Part shown: positions 26,416 through 35,980 of the stretch, in pieces
Numbering within the stretch: the first letter of the stretch is position 1
Layout: every line of letters begins with the position of its first letter
Assembly: GCF_000764645.1 (NCBI RefSeq)
Contig: NZ_JRGK01000061.1
Span: forward strand, 1-64,000
Source: Aeromonas finlandensis
GTDB taxonomy: Bacteria; Pseudomonadota; Gammaproteobacteria; Enterobacterales; Aeromonadaceae
Length of the DNA: 64,000 bases
Direction of reading: 5' to 3'
Translations under genes and position numbers: made by a program
The notes under the pieces: generated by a model
What the model was told of the DNA's origin: nothing
The model's input: only the letters and a program-made list of their open reading frames with translations
Database searches by the model: none

Positions 26416-29400
26416 ATGCGCTCTTCGTGCCGCCTCGTCCCTCTGCTGTTCTCTTCGCTACTGTCCTCGCCGCTGTTGCTCTGGCTGCCCGCCAGTGTCG
26501 CCGCCGATGCGCTCTGGCTGCGCGAGCCTGCCCTCTCCCCCGATGGCAAGCAGCTTGCCTTCACCTGGCAGGGGCGCATCTTCATCAGTAGCGCCGAAGG
26601 AGGACCTGCGACGGCACTCACCGGCAGCGACTACCTGAGCCAGCGGCCGGTCTGGTCGCCGGATGGCAAGCAGCTCGCCTTTGCCGCCAACCTCTACGGT
26701 AACGAGGATGTGTTCGTGGTGCCCGCCAGCGGCGGCGAGATGGTACGTCTCACCCGCGATTCGCGCGCCGATCTGCCACAAGCGTTCAGCGCCGATGGCA
26801 AACGGCTGCTACTGAGCAGCCAGCGTCCGGGCGCGCCCGCGGCCGACCATTTTGTCGCAGAAGGCTACCAATGGGGAGAGCTCTACTGGACGCCGGTAAC
26901 AGGAGGAGAACTGCAGGCTGACCTGCCGCTGCCAGCGACCCTGGCGCGCCCGTACGGGAAGCAGCTCGCCTACCAGATGCCCGCAGCGGATCAACCCTTT
27001 CGCAAGCATCAGCACTCCTTCGCGGTGCCCCGCCTCTGGCTATTTGATGGCAAGCAGCATCGACAGCTGACCGAAGATCGGGTGGCAGCCACCGATCCGG
27101 TCTGGAGCGACAAGGGGGATGCCCTCTTTTACCTGAGCGAGCGCAGCGGTGATTTCAACGTCTGGCGCCGCGATCTTGCCAGCGGCAAGGAGCAGCAGCT
27201 CACCCACTATAAAGGTCATCCTGTGCGAGGGCTGAGCGCCTCCCGCAACGGCGATCTGGTCTGGTCATGGCTGGGTGAGATCTATCGCCTTGATGCAGGC
27301 AGCAGCACACCGCGCAAACTGACCATCATCCCGCAGGTGGCAAGCACGCCGGATGAGGCGAGCGACACATTGACTCAGGCGGACGAGGCGCTGGTCAGCA
27401 AGGAGGCTGACGAGCTGATCCTGGTGAGCGAGGGCAACCTGTTTGCCGTCGACCCCGAGCGGGAGCGAGTACGCCAGCTGACCCATGATCCGAGCGAACA
27501 GTCCAGCCCCCTCTATGCCGAGCAGGGGCGCTCCCTAATCTACCTCTCCGAGCAGCAAGGGCACGCCGCCCTCTATCACCTGCGCAAGGGGGAGCCTGAT
27601 CGGCTGTTCAGCGATCCGGGCCCCCTGACCGAGAGCCTGCTGCTGGCCATTCCCGGCAAGGGGATCAGCCGACCGCGGCTCTCCCCCGACGGCAAGCAAC
27701 TCGCCTTCGTGGTGGACGGTCAGGCTATCCATCTGCTCGATCTGGCGAGCAACAAGGAGCGGGAGCTGGTGCCTGCCAGCTTCAACCCATGGCGCCACAA
27801 AATCACGCTCTCCTTTGCCCCCGACTCCCGCCATCTGGCGTTCACCTTCCGCCCCGACTCGGCGGGACAGGATATCGCCCTCATCGACACTCGCACACCG
27901 GATGCCAAGCCGATCAATATCAGCCGGAATGGTTACCTGGATGAGCAGCCTGGCTGGAGCAAAGATGGCGCCATCTTCTATTGGCTATCAGCCCGATTTG
28001 GGCCACTGGGGGCAGATGGTGAACCCATCGGTCAGAGTCTGTTGGCAATCTACAGCAGCCGGGCGGCCAAAGCCGATTTTCTCGCCGAGCAGACACCGCC
28101 AAAAGCGGGGTATGGATTTGATACCGAGCGTCTCACCCATCGCGAGGCGTTCCTGTTGCAACCCTCTGGCACACTGCTCGCCAGCCGCATTGTCGACGAC
28201 CAGCTGATCTATCTGGTGGAAGAGATGAAGGTCAACGGCGAGAGTGAGATCAAGGGCTATGCCCGGGATCTGCGCAAGGACAAAACCCGAGAGCTATTTT
28301 CCGAGCAGCCAGGTCCAGCCCAGGTCACTCTCAATGATGACGCGACGCTGGTCACGCTGGTACGGGACGGCGGGGAGATAACCCGGATCCATCTCGAATC
28401 CGGCGAAACGACCAGCACGCATTTTGTCTTGCAGTCAACCAACCGCTGGCAGGCACGGATGGCCGCTTCCTTCGATCAGATCGCCCGTCTCACCCGTGAT
28501 GAGTTCTATCAAGACAACATGAACGGCGTGGATTGGAATAGCTATGTCAACGCTTACCGCCGCCTGCTGCCGGGCATCGGCAACCCGCGCGACTTTGGCA
28601 ACCTGCTGGCGGAGCTGGCCGGTGAGCTGAATGTCTCCCACACCTGGGGCAATGGCCCGGCCCCCTTCCCGCGCATGGCGGACAACACCGCCAGCCTCGG
28701 CGGCTACTGGCGGGATGGCAAACAGGGGGTGGAGCTGGTCGCACTGCTGGCCGGTGGCCCGCTGGAGCAGGAGAGCGACATCAAAGCGGGGGCCCGGCTG
28801 CTCGCCATCAACGGCGTGGAAATCGCCAATCTGAGCGCGCTGGATCAGGCCCTCAACCATCAGGCTGGCGCCCGACTCGCCCTCACCTTCCAGCAAGCGG
28901 GCAACCCCACCCCTGACGAAGTGGTGGTCACCGCCATCGACCTGCAACAGGAGTACCAGCTGAAAATGGACCGCTGGGTGGAAAAACGGCGGAAACAGGT
29001 GGATGAGCTGAGCAATGGGCGGGTCGGCTACGTCTATCTGCCTGAGATGAATAGCGACGTCTACGACAAGGTGGTTGCGGAGGCCCTGGGCAGCCAACGC
29101 AATCGGGAAGCGCTGATCGTCGATGTCCGTTTCAACAGCGGCGGCTATCTGGCCAATACCCTGGTGGAGTTTCTGACGGGAAGTGGCAGCACCAAGGGGA
29201 TGGCGATCAGCTGGCCGCGACAAGGCAAGGGAGCGACAGATGCCGCCAGCCGCCAGTGGACCAAACCCTCGGTGGTACTGGTCAATGCGGGCAGCTACTC
29301 GGAAGGTTCCGCCTTCCCCGAGTACTACCGCGCCCTCAAGGCAGGCCCCATCGTCGGCGAGCCCGTGCCGGGTACCGGCACCTATGTCTACCAGCACAGA

Positions 29401-29652
29401 TCGACGCTGATCCCGGGTCTGAATTACGGCATCCCGACGCTGGGGATGAAAGATCCGAACGGTTCATTATACGAAAACAGAGAGCTCATTCCGGACCTGC
29501 AGGTGCCGCTCACCCCCGCCGATATGGTGGCCGGACGCGACCCGCAACTGGAGGCCGCCGTCAACAAGGCACTGACCCTGATACCGAATGCAAAAGAGCA
29601 CTCAGGTAACACACAACAGGTTGACACCTCGCCCGAAAAGGGAATCAAATGA
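26416..29652 (+). CDS. Tricorn-like S41 family serine protease
   Basis: A 1078-aa secreted or periplasmic protease. After a signal peptide (about 1-30) come beta-propeller repeats of TolB/WD40-like type with recurrent SPDGKQLAF motifs (about 35-640). A helical segment carrying S741-H742 (NVSHTWG) follows, then a PDZ domain (about 765-850) and the S41 catalytic core with GSYSEGS at about 959-965 and the YENRELIPDLQV block at about 1015-1026. This order matches tricorn protease homologues, whose active site combines a Ser-His pair with a second Ser and Glu. The substrate is unknown, presumably peptides. No neighbour suggests a partner except the small zinc-ribbon gene. Confidence 0.88.
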   Translation: MRSSCRLVPLLFSSLLSSPLLLWLPASVAADALWLREPALSPDGKQLAFTWQGRIFISSAEGGPATALTGSDYLSQRPVWSPDGKQLAFAANLYGNEDVFVVPASGGEMVRLTRDSRADLPQAFSADGKRLLLSSQRPGAPAADHFVAEGYQWGELYWTPVTGGELQADLPLPATLARPYGKQLAYQMPAADQPFRKHQHSFAVPRLWLFDGKQHRQLTEDRVAATDPVWSDKGDALFYLSERSGDFNVWRRDLASGKEQQLTHYKGHPVRGLSASRNGDLVWSWLGEIYRLDAGSSTPRKLTIIPQVASTPDEASDTLTQADEALVSKEADELILVSEGNLFAVDPERERVRQLTHDPSEQSSPLYAEQGRSLIYLSEQQGHAALYHLRKGEPDRLFSDPGPLTESLLLAIPGKGISRPRLSPDGKQLAFVVDGQAIHLLDLASNKERELVPASFNPWRHKITLSFAPDSRHLAFTFRPDSAGQDIALIDTRTPDAKPINISRNGYLDEQPGWSKDGAIFYWLSARFGPLGADGEPIGQSLLAIYSSRAAKADFLAEQTPPKAGYGFDTERLTHREAFLLQPSGTLLASRIVDDQLIYLVEEMKVNGESEIKGYARDLRKDKTRELFSEQPGPAQVTLNDDATLVTLVRDGGEITRIHLESGETTSTHFVLQSTNRWQARMAASFDQIARLTRDEFYQDNMNGVDWNSYVNAYRRLLPGIGNPRDFGNLLAELAGELNVSHTWGNGPAPFPRMADNTASLGGYWRDGKQGVELVALLAGGPLEQESDIKAGARLLAINGVEIANLSALDQALNHQAGARLALTFQQAGNPTPDEVVVTAIDLQQEYQLKMDRWVEKRRKQVDELSNGRVGYVYLPEMNSDVYDKVVAEALGSQRNREALIVDVRFNSGGYLANTLVEFLTGSGSTKGMAISWPRQGKGATDAASRQWTKPSVVLVNAGSYSEGSAFPEYYRALKAGPIVGEPVPGTGTYVYQHRSTLIPGLNYGIPTLGMKDPNGSLYENRELIPDLQVPLTPADMVAGRDPQLEAAVNKALTLIPNAKEHSGNTQQVDTSPEKGIK

Positions 29653-29718
29653 GGACACAAAATATCTGGGCTGGGACACCGTATTGTGCCAATCCAGCGA
29701 ACTGACAAGGAGAATACG

Positions 29719-29952
29719 GTGCTTACATCAACCGAAAAACGCTTCTGCCCAACCTGCCAACGCGAGACCAACCATGTCGTGGTGCTGGTCGACAAATCCT
29801 ATGGAAAAGAGGTGAAACCGGAGCAAAAGCGCAAAGCGTTTATCAAAGACTTTATTACCGGCTGGGCGGCTGGGCCCTTTCTGGCCAACATGGATCGCTT
29901 TGAACGCCACGTCATCTGCGAAAATTGTGGAAATAAAGTCATTGATGAATGA
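29719..29952 (+). CDS. Small zinc-ribbon protein
   Basis: A 77-aa protein of unknown function. A treble-cleft/zinc-ribbon pair is visible: CPTC at residues 10-13 and CENC at about 68-71. Between them is a charged then hydrophobic stretch (FIKDFITGWAAGPFLANM) that could be a short membrane-associated helix. The GTG start at 29719 is chosen because AAGGAG lies at ideal spacing; an upstream GTG at 29686 lacks a ribosome site. It lies 66 bp after the tricorn-like protease gene on the same strand, so it may be cotranscribed. Confidence 0.75.
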   Translation: MLTSTEKRFCPTCQRETNHVVVLVDKSYGKEVKPEQKRKAFIKDFITGWAAGPFLANMDRFERHVICENCGNKVIDE

Positions 29953-29979
29953 AAAATCAGGAGTAAAACGACTGATTTT
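29953..29979 (+). terminator. Hairpin after zinc-ribbon gene
   Basis: AAAATCAG / CTGATTTT, 8-bp stem with an 11-base loop ending in TTTT, starting immediately after the stop codon. It is a modest terminator candidate. Confidence 0.5.
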
Positions 29980-30074
29980 GGGGCTGTCGGTGACATCGCA
30001 ATGGCCAGCCGACATGGAAAAACAGCTCGCGGCACACTGCCCGTTGCGCAGTAGGTGACCGGTTTTTAAAGAGT

Positions 30075-30094
30075 GAGGGGCCGACTGGCCCCTC
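30075..30094 (-). terminator. Hairpin at the end of the pga operon
   Basis: GAGGGGCC / GGCCCCTC stem with a 4-base loop, 5 bp beyond the pgaD stop; on the minus strand it is followed by ACTCTTTAAA. A moderate terminator candidate. Confidence 0.6.
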
Positions 30095-30098
30095 GTAA

Positions 30099-30413
30099 TC
30101 ACTGCGCTTTCGAGACCATTCGCTTGCCCACCAGCCGGTGTAGCAGCTTGTTGTATTTCGCCCAGGAGTGGATCAGCAGGAAGATGCCGAACAGCAGGGC
30201 CAGAAACAGTTGCCCCACCTCGACGGCATCCAGCGAGCCGATAAAGCTCTCGTTCTCCTCCGTCTCCAGATAGTTGAGCCAGGGTTGCAGGGCCAAAAAC
30301 AACCAGCCCCCCCAGGTCACCAGCAGGATCAGCAGATCCCGCAGCCGATACTTCCAGCTGCGCCGGGTGCCGTTGCTGATGATCATCTCGTTCGCCAGCT
30401 TATGTTTTGTCAC
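30099..30413 (-). CDS. pgaD: Poly-GlcNAc synthase auxiliary subunit PgaD
   Basis: Small inner-membrane partner of the glycosyltransferase PgaC; in E. coli the PgaC-PgaD pair binds c-di-GMP and is activated by it. The 104-aa protein has two membrane helices (about 27-46 and 66-84) separated by an acidic loop, the PgaD layout. The start is uncertain: GTG at 30413 lies 14 nt inside the pgaC 3' end behind GGGGAGAG, while an ATG at 30386 would avoid overlap. It is last in pgaABCD. It is shorter than E. coli PgaD (137 aa), mainly at the C-terminus. Confidence 0.82.
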   Translation of the reverse strand: MTKHKLANEMIISNGTRRSWKYRLRDLLILLVTWGGWLFLALQPWLNYLETEENESFIGSLDAVEVGQLFLALLFGIFLLIHSWAKYNKLLHRLVGKRMVSKAQ

Positions 30414-31650
30414 GGAACGACTCTCCCCTGTCAGGACTTTCCCAAACGGCCAGCTGGCCACGGCGACGCAGGATCGCCTTGGGCACCGCCACCACCACGG
30501 TCACCAGATTGAGCAACCAGTAGATGAGCGGATACCAGACGCACCAGATAAAGCTGCGGGCCATGCGCTTGTCGTAGTGGTTGTCGATAAAGATACTGAC
30601 CCCGAACTGCACCAGACAGATGGCGGTCATCATCACCCCGGTCCACTGGAACAGGTGACCCACCGCCAGTCCGCTCAAGTCCGGCTCAAGCAGCCAGATC
30701 AGCGCCAGCAGCAACATGCTGTAGCACCAGGCAACGCTGGAGAGATACTCCAGCAGCAACAGCCAGAAGCGGCGATTGCGCCAACGCATCGCCTGCAACC
30801 CGTAGCGCAGAAACACCTCGGCGCCCCCCTGCGCCCAGCGCAACCGCTGTTTGTAGAGGCCGCGCACCGTCTCGGGCATCAACACCCAGCAGAGCGCCTG
30901 CGGCTGATAGTGGATGAGCCACCCTGCCAACTGCAGCTTCCAGCTGATGTCGATATCCTCGGTCACCATGTCATTGCTCCAGCCACCGACCGCCTCGACC
31001 GCCTGCTTGCGAAAAGCCACCACCACCCCGGAGACGGTGAAGACGGTGCCGTAGATCCGCTGGGCCCGCTTGATGAGGCCGATGATGGAGCTGAACTCGC
31101 CGGTCTGGATCTTGCCGATGATGGTGGAGCGGGTGCGTACCCGCGGATTGCCGGTGACCGCCCCGACCCTTGGGCTCTCGATGAAGTGCTTCACCATCCA
31201 GCGCACCGCGTCATAGTCCAGCACCGCATCCCCGTCGATGCCGACCAGGATCTCCCCACTGGCCACGGTCAACCCGTTGTTGAGGGCCATCGCCTTGCCC
31301 TGGTTGTGTTGATGGAGCACGGTCAGGCGTGGATCCTGCTGCGCCAGCCGATCCAGCCGAACGCCGGTGTCATCCTTGCTGCCGTCGTTGATGGCCAGCA
31401 CCTCGAAATCGGGATAACGCTGGCGCAGCAGGTGGCCGATGGTCTCCTCGACATTGGCCCCCTCGTTGTAGCAAGGCACCATTAACGTCACCCTGGGGTA
31501 ATAGGGGAGCTCCAGCCCCCGCTTGGCCAGCGCGATATCCCGCCGCTCCCACTGGAAGTAGTAATAGAGGCCGCCACAGACCCACACCATGGCCATCAGA
31601 CTGGGATAGGCCAGGGTAAAGATGGCTATCCCTTCCAGAAGATCCTTCAC
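30400..31650 (-). CDS. pgaC: Poly-beta-1,6-N-acetylglucosamine synthase PgaC
   Basis: Inner-membrane GT2 glycosyltransferase polymerising GlcNAc from UDP-GlcNAc. The 416-aa protein has an N-terminal membrane helix, catalytic motifs NDGSKDDT, DGDAVLD (DxD), TEDIDISWKL and QRLRWAQGG (QxxRW), then several C-terminal membrane helices. It starts with GTG at 31650 in a GTGA overlap with the pgaB stop and ends inside the start region of pgaD. Order and overlaps indicate one coupled operon. Confidence 0.95.
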   Translation of the reverse strand: MKDLLEGIAIFTLAYPSLMAMVWVCGGLYYYFQWERRDIALAKRGLELPYYPRVTLMVPCYNEGANVEETIGHLLRQRYPDFEVLAINDGSKDDTGVRLDRLAQQDPRLTVLHQHNQGKAMALNNGLTVASGEILVGIDGDAVLDYDAVRWMVKHFIESPRVGAVTGNPRVRTRSTIIGKIQTGEFSSIIGLIKRAQRIYGTVFTVSGVVVAFRKQAVEAVGGWSNDMVTEDIDISWKLQLAGWLIHYQPQALCWVLMPETVRGLYKQRLRWAQGGAEVFLRYGLQAMRWRNRRFWLLLLEYLSSVAWCYSMLLLALIWLLEPDLSGLAVGHLFQWTGVMMTAICLVQFGVSIFIDNHYDKRMARSFIWCVWYPLIYWLLNLVTVVVAVPKAILRRRGQLAVWESPDRGESFRDKT

Positions 31651-33596
31651 CGTATCGCCTCCACGCGGGTGGCCGCGGCGACACTGACAGTGGCCGGCAG
31701 TTGGGTCGGCTGAGGCTGGGTCTGCACCGAGAAGACCGGCCTGAGCGCTGCAGGATCCGGCTGATTGTTGTGAAAATCATCCGGGTAGTAGCCAAAGTTG
31801 GTCACTCCCTGGCGCTGAATGATCTCCATCCAGCGCGCCAGCTCGGCATCAGGGATGGGCTGGTCGGTACGCCAGTTGCGGCTCTGCAGCTCGAACACCA
31901 GTCGATTGGCTGGCACCTGCACCAGCGAATCCTCCGCCAGCTTGGCCAGCCACTCATCGGGGTGTTCCGCCTGCTCCATATAGGGCATGGCCATCACGGC
32001 GGTGTAGTCATAGGCCTTGGCAAACGCCGCCATGCTCTGGGCAAACCACTGCTGGGATTGCGGCTCGGTCACCAGCGCCGCATAGATATTGCGGGCAGTC
32101 TTGAGGCCGTCGGCTCCCCCCTGACGGTAGCGGGCGGCGGCATCACGCAGCGCCATGGTGAAGTCGATCAGCAGATCGGTCTTCTGCTCCCCTTGCGCCT
32201 GCAGCGCATCCGGGGTACGAGCCAGCGGCATCGGCCCCTCGTAGTCGCTGAGGAAGGCGTCGTCATGGAACAGCAGGCCGTCGAACTTGGTGTAGAAGCC
32301 GAGATCCTCATAGATATCCAGCAGCAGCTGACGGCTGGCAGGATCCCAGGGAGAAAGGCGCAGATACTGCCCCTTGGCAGGGGCGCCGGTGCGGCTGTCG
32401 GTGACATAGGCGTGGTTCGGTCCCATGTCGTAGGCCATCACCGGCATCCAGGCGAACACCTTGACCCCGGCCCGGGTCTTTAGCTGCCAGGCCACCCGGT
32501 TGAAGAGATCTGCCTTGACCGGCATATGACGGTTGGGGAAGTAGAGCGCCTCCGCCACCCCGTCACCGTTGTCATCGGCATAGGCCTGCAGATAGACGGT
32601 GGTGATGCCGTAGCCCTTGATCCGGTCCAGCAGCATGTCGATGTTCTTGTTCATCTGCTGCGGATCCTTGTCATAGACATAGTCCAGATCCACGTGCACC
32701 AAGCGCTCCACCTGCCGCTCCCAGGTATTGCCCCCCATGATCTCGTCCAGGGTTTCGAGGCTGGTATCCTCCTCCAGCAGATAGCGGCGCACCGTGCTGC
32801 CCGAGTCACTCAGCTTGTTGAGCCCTTCGGCCAGGGTGAAGGTGTAGGGCATCCCGGCCGCACTGGCCAGATCCAGCGCCGTCTGGTTGAAGGCGCCGTA
32901 GGGCCAGACCAGGATCCGTGGTGCCCGACCGGTCTGCTCCCTGAGCTGGCTGGCCGATGCGTCAAAGTCGGCTTTTATCCGGGCCCGGTAGTCGGCCATG
33001 CTCTCGTAGCCATTCTGGCTCCAACCTGCGGTGGTGACCGCTGGCTGCACGTTGCCCTGCGGATTGGCGAGCAGCCCGTAGTGGGAGGTGAAGGTATGGG
33101 AAGCCAGCTCCACCAGCCCGGAATCCTGCATCTCGCGGATCTGCGGCCAGCCGACGAAGTAGCTGCGTGGCAGCTTGTCATTGCCGTACGGGACCATCTT
33201 GTCATCGGCCACATCCAGCCAGCTGCCCACCAGCGCAAAGACTGCCGGGTAGTTGTAGAGCTTGAGCAGCGGATAGACCAGCCGGTAGAAGCTCTCGTAG
33301 CCGTCATCGAAGCTGAGTAGGATCGCCTTCTCCGGCAGCGGTGCCTTGCCCGCTTTGGCATCCAGGATCTGCTGGAAGCTGACCGGGTGATAGCCCTGCT
33401 GCTTGATCCAGTTGAAGTGGCGGATCAGGGTGTCGCGCCGGATGGTCTGGGGGTAGAGCTTGAGGTTGGGGGTCAATTTCAGATCGACGATATCGTGGTA
33501 GCAGAGCACCACATAATCATCGGGTTGCCGGGCCGCCTGCGTCAGCGAAGGCAGCAGTGCAAGCAGCAAAACGAAAGGAGCAAGCCAGCGTTTCAT
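31647..33596 (-). CDS. pgaB: Poly-GlcNAc N-deacetylase PgaB
   Basis: Periplasmic enzyme that partially deacetylates poly-GlcNAc for export. The 649-aa protein has an N-terminal polysaccharide deacetylase domain (metal/catalytic residues in LSFDDGYESF and ELASHTFTSHYG) and a C-terminal glycoside-hydrolase-like domain (about 300-620) with HVDLDYVYD and FHDDAFLSDYEGP. The signal peptide (about 1-24, ending LTQA) lacks the lipobox cysteine of E. coli PgaB, so this form is probably soluble periplasmic rather than a lipoprotein. The ATG overlaps the pgaA stop by one base. Confidence 0.94.
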   Translation of the reverse strand: MKRWLAPFVLLLALLPSLTQAARQPDDYVVLCYHDIVDLKLTPNLKLYPQTIRRDTLIRHFNWIKQQGYHPVSFQQILDAKAGKAPLPEKAILLSFDDGYESFYRLVYPLLKLYNYPAVFALVGSWLDVADDKMVPYGNDKLPRSYFVGWPQIREMQDSGLVELASHTFTSHYGLLANPQGNVQPAVTTAGWSQNGYESMADYRARIKADFDASASQLREQTGRAPRILVWPYGAFNQTALDLASAAGMPYTFTLAEGLNKLSDSGSTVRRYLLEEDTSLETLDEIMGGNTWERQVERLVHVDLDYVYDKDPQQMNKNIDMLLDRIKGYGITTVYLQAYADDNGDGVAEALYFPNRHMPVKADLFNRVAWQLKTRAGVKVFAWMPVMAYDMGPNHAYVTDSRTGAPAKGQYLRLSPWDPASRQLLLDIYEDLGFYTKFDGLLFHDDAFLSDYEGPMPLARTPDALQAQGEQKTDLLIDFTMALRDAAARYRQGGADGLKTARNIYAALVTEPQSQQWFAQSMAAFAKAYDYTAVMAMPYMEQAEHPDEWLAKLAEDSLVQVPANRLVFELQSRNWRTDQPIPDAELARWMEIIQRQGVTNFGYYPDDFHNNQPDPAALRPVFSVQTQPQPTQLPATVSVAAATRVEAIR

Positions 33597-35980
33597 CACA
33601 TGAAACTCCATTGCAGATTGGCGAAGATGAAATTTCCGAACTCGGGGTTGCCGTCATAGATGGCCTGACGGCGGCCCAGGCCATAGCCCAGGCTAAGGGC
33701 GGGAGAGAGGATCCAGTCGTGGCGATAGCTGAGCTGCCACCCCTGATCGCTGCCATAGCCCTGCTGCCAGTAGTGGTTGCCACTCATGGTAAGGCTCTGC
33801 AGCAGGGAGCGACGCCCATCCAGCGGCAGTCGATAGCGCCCCGCCAGCTCCAGCTCCAGATTGCGATCCTGCAGGGGATTGAAGTAGTCGACCTCCACCG
33901 CCTCGTTGCGGGAGGTGGCACCGCGCAAGGTGGTATCGAACCACCAGCGATCCCGGCGCCAGAGATCCTGACGCAGCCAGCCAGAGGCCGTCAGCCGCCG
34001 GTTGCCATCGCTGATATCCATCCGCTCAAGCCGCAACGCCCCCTCGCGGGTCTCATCCTGACGCCAGCCCAGATCGAGCTGGTATTGATCGGCGTAGTTG
34101 CCACGCGCCAGGGCCCGCAGCGGGGTGTAGGCACTGTTGAGGTTGATGGCAGTGCCCAACATCCAGCGATCGTCCAACCGCCAGTCGAGGCGACTCCACA
34201 AATAACCTCTGTGGTTGAGCTCGCTGCCCGCGCCCCCCTCCAGCGTCAGCTGCAGCGGGTAGAGAAAGATCTCGGCCCCCAGCCCGGTATAGGCGGCGCG
34301 CTCGGGCTGCTGGTCGAACTCGCCAAAGCTGCCCTGACGACGGACAAACAGCCGATCGCCACCATCGCTGCGAGCGCTGTAGAGGCGGCTGTCGTAGCTC
34401 CAGTCACGGCTGGCCTGCACCGAGCCCCCTTCGTTGCGGCCATGGGTCAGGTCGGTGACAAATTGCGGTGCCTGCTCCAGGGTCAGCCGCTGCTGCAGCT
34501 CCTGACGGTCGCGGGTCAGGTTGCCAAGGGTGCGCACGGCCTGCGGCGTGCCTTGCCAATCGCCCTTGTCGAGCCGGGCGTTGAGGCGACCGGGCTCGGC
34601 CAGCACGGTGCGACCGGCAGGCAGCCAGCGCACCGCCTGCTGATAGGCCTGCTCGGCCCCGTCGGGATGACCCCGCCAACGGCGGATATCCCCCAGTTGC
34701 AGCCAGAGCCAGGGGTTGGCTGGCGCGGTTTGCAGCCACCCTTCCAACTGTTTCTCTGCCGCGCCCGCCTCACCACGCCAGGCTTGCAGCAACGTTTTCA
34801 GCTGCAATACCTTCTCGTAGTCGTCGTTGGCCATTCGCATGTTGCCGGTGAAATCCCAGCGAGTCGGTGGTTCCTGCCAACCGGCCAGCAGCCCCTGCGC
34901 CGCACCATAGTGCTCGCCATCCGCATAGGCGTAGAAGCGCTTCTCCAGCAGGCGCTTGTCTTTGGCCCGTGCCGGGGTCGCCAGTTGCTGGTAAATCACG
35001 GAGGCCTCATCCACCCGCCCCAGCCCGGCCAATGCATCGGCGCGCGCCTCCAGCACATAGTCGGGTAGCGGCCCTTCGGCCTGCAGCGTAGCGGACTCCC
35101 GTTCGGCCCGGGCAAAATCGCCGAGGGCCACCAGCGTCACCACCGCATCGCGACGGGCACTGATGTAGAGCACATGATCGTGAGGCGCGCGGGCCAGGAT
35201 CCTGTCTTGCAGCGCAAGCGTGCGGGTAAGAGAGCGACGGGCCAACGCCGGATCCTCGGTCTGGGCCGAGATCCGCAGCAGATTGACCGCCTGGTAGTAG
35301 TCGAGCCAGAGCCGGTCGACCGGTTTGAACAGCGTGGGGTAACGGCCCATCAGATCCGCTGCCGCAGGCCCCGCCCCCAGACTCACTGCCACTCGATAGA
35401 GCGCCAGCACCTGCTCATGGTTATCCGGCTCCAGCTCCAGCCACTGCTGACGGGCCAGCAGCTCACCCATGGGGTCTTCACCCTGACGAGCCGCATAGAT
35501 GCGGGCATCGAGGATCGCCTGATCTCGGCCGAAACGGACTTCATATTCATCCGCCGCACGGCGGGCCAGCTCGCGGTTGCCCTGATCGCTGGCGGTGAGA
35601 AACAGCCCGAGCCAGCCATTGCGGTTGGCGGGATCGCGCTCCTCCAGGATGCGGTAATAGCTGATCGCCTCGGAGTAGCGCTTCTCGTCGCGGGCGGCAC
35701 GGGCCACCCCTTCCAGCGTACTGTTGCTGATGGGGCTGAACTCGCACGGCTCACAGGCGGCCAACGCTCCCTTGCGATCCCCCCGCCACAGTTGCACAGC
35801 GATCAGATCGTCGAGCACCTTGCCATCACCACTTTGTCGATAGAGGGCATCCAGCCCGTATGCAGCCGCATCCAACTCTCCTGCCCGGGCCTTGATCACC
35901 CAGGCTTCGCGCACTCTGTCCACCTCACTGGCGCACACCAGCAGGGGCAGCAGCGCCAACATCAAAAAGATGCGATTCAT
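33596..35980 (-). CDS. pgaA: Poly-GlcNAc outer-membrane export porin PgaA
   Basis: Outer-membrane beta-barrel with periplasmic TPR superhelix that exports dPNAG. The 794-aa protein has a signal peptide (about 1-18, LLPLLVCAS), TPR-type helices to about residue 500 and a C-terminal barrel ending in ANLQWSFM with a terminal aromatic residue. In-frame ATGs also exist at 35989 and 35998; 35980 is chosen for the cleanest signal peptide and a GGTGG upstream. First gene of pgaABCD, behind a long structured leader (see 35981-36210). Confidence 0.93.
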   Translation of the reverse strand: MNRIFLMLALLPLLVCASEVDRVREAWVIKARAGELDAAAYGLDALYRQSGDGKVLDDLIAVQLWRGDRKGALAACEPCEFSPISNSTLEGVARAARDEKRYSEAISYYRILEERDPANRNGWLGLFLTASDQGNRELARRAADEYEVRFGRDQAILDARIYAARQGEDPMGELLARQQWLELEPDNHEQVLALYRVAVSLGAGPAAADLMGRYPTLFKPVDRLWLDYYQAVNLLRISAQTEDPALARRSLTRTLALQDRILARAPHDHVLYISARRDAVVTLVALGDFARAERESATLQAEGPLPDYVLEARADALAGLGRVDEASVIYQQLATPARAKDKRLLEKRFYAYADGEHYGAAQGLLAGWQEPPTRWDFTGNMRMANDDYEKVLQLKTLLQAWRGEAGAAEKQLEGWLQTAPANPWLWLQLGDIRRWRGHPDGAEQAYQQAVRWLPAGRTVLAEPGRLNARLDKGDWQGTPQAVRTLGNLTRDRQELQQRLTLEQAPQFVTDLTHGRNEGGSVQASRDWSYDSRLYSARSDGGDRLFVRRQGSFGEFDQQPERAAYTGLGAEIFLYPLQLTLEGGAGSELNHRGYLWSRLDWRLDDRWMLGTAINLNSAYTPLRALARGNYADQYQLDLGWRQDETREGALRLERMDISDGNRRLTASGWLRQDLWRRDRWWFDTTLRGATSRNEAVEVDYFNPLQDRNLELELAGRYRLPLDGRRSLLQSLTMSGNHYWQQGYGSDQGWQLSYRHDWILSPALSLGYGLGRRQAIYDGNPEFGNFIFANLQWSFM

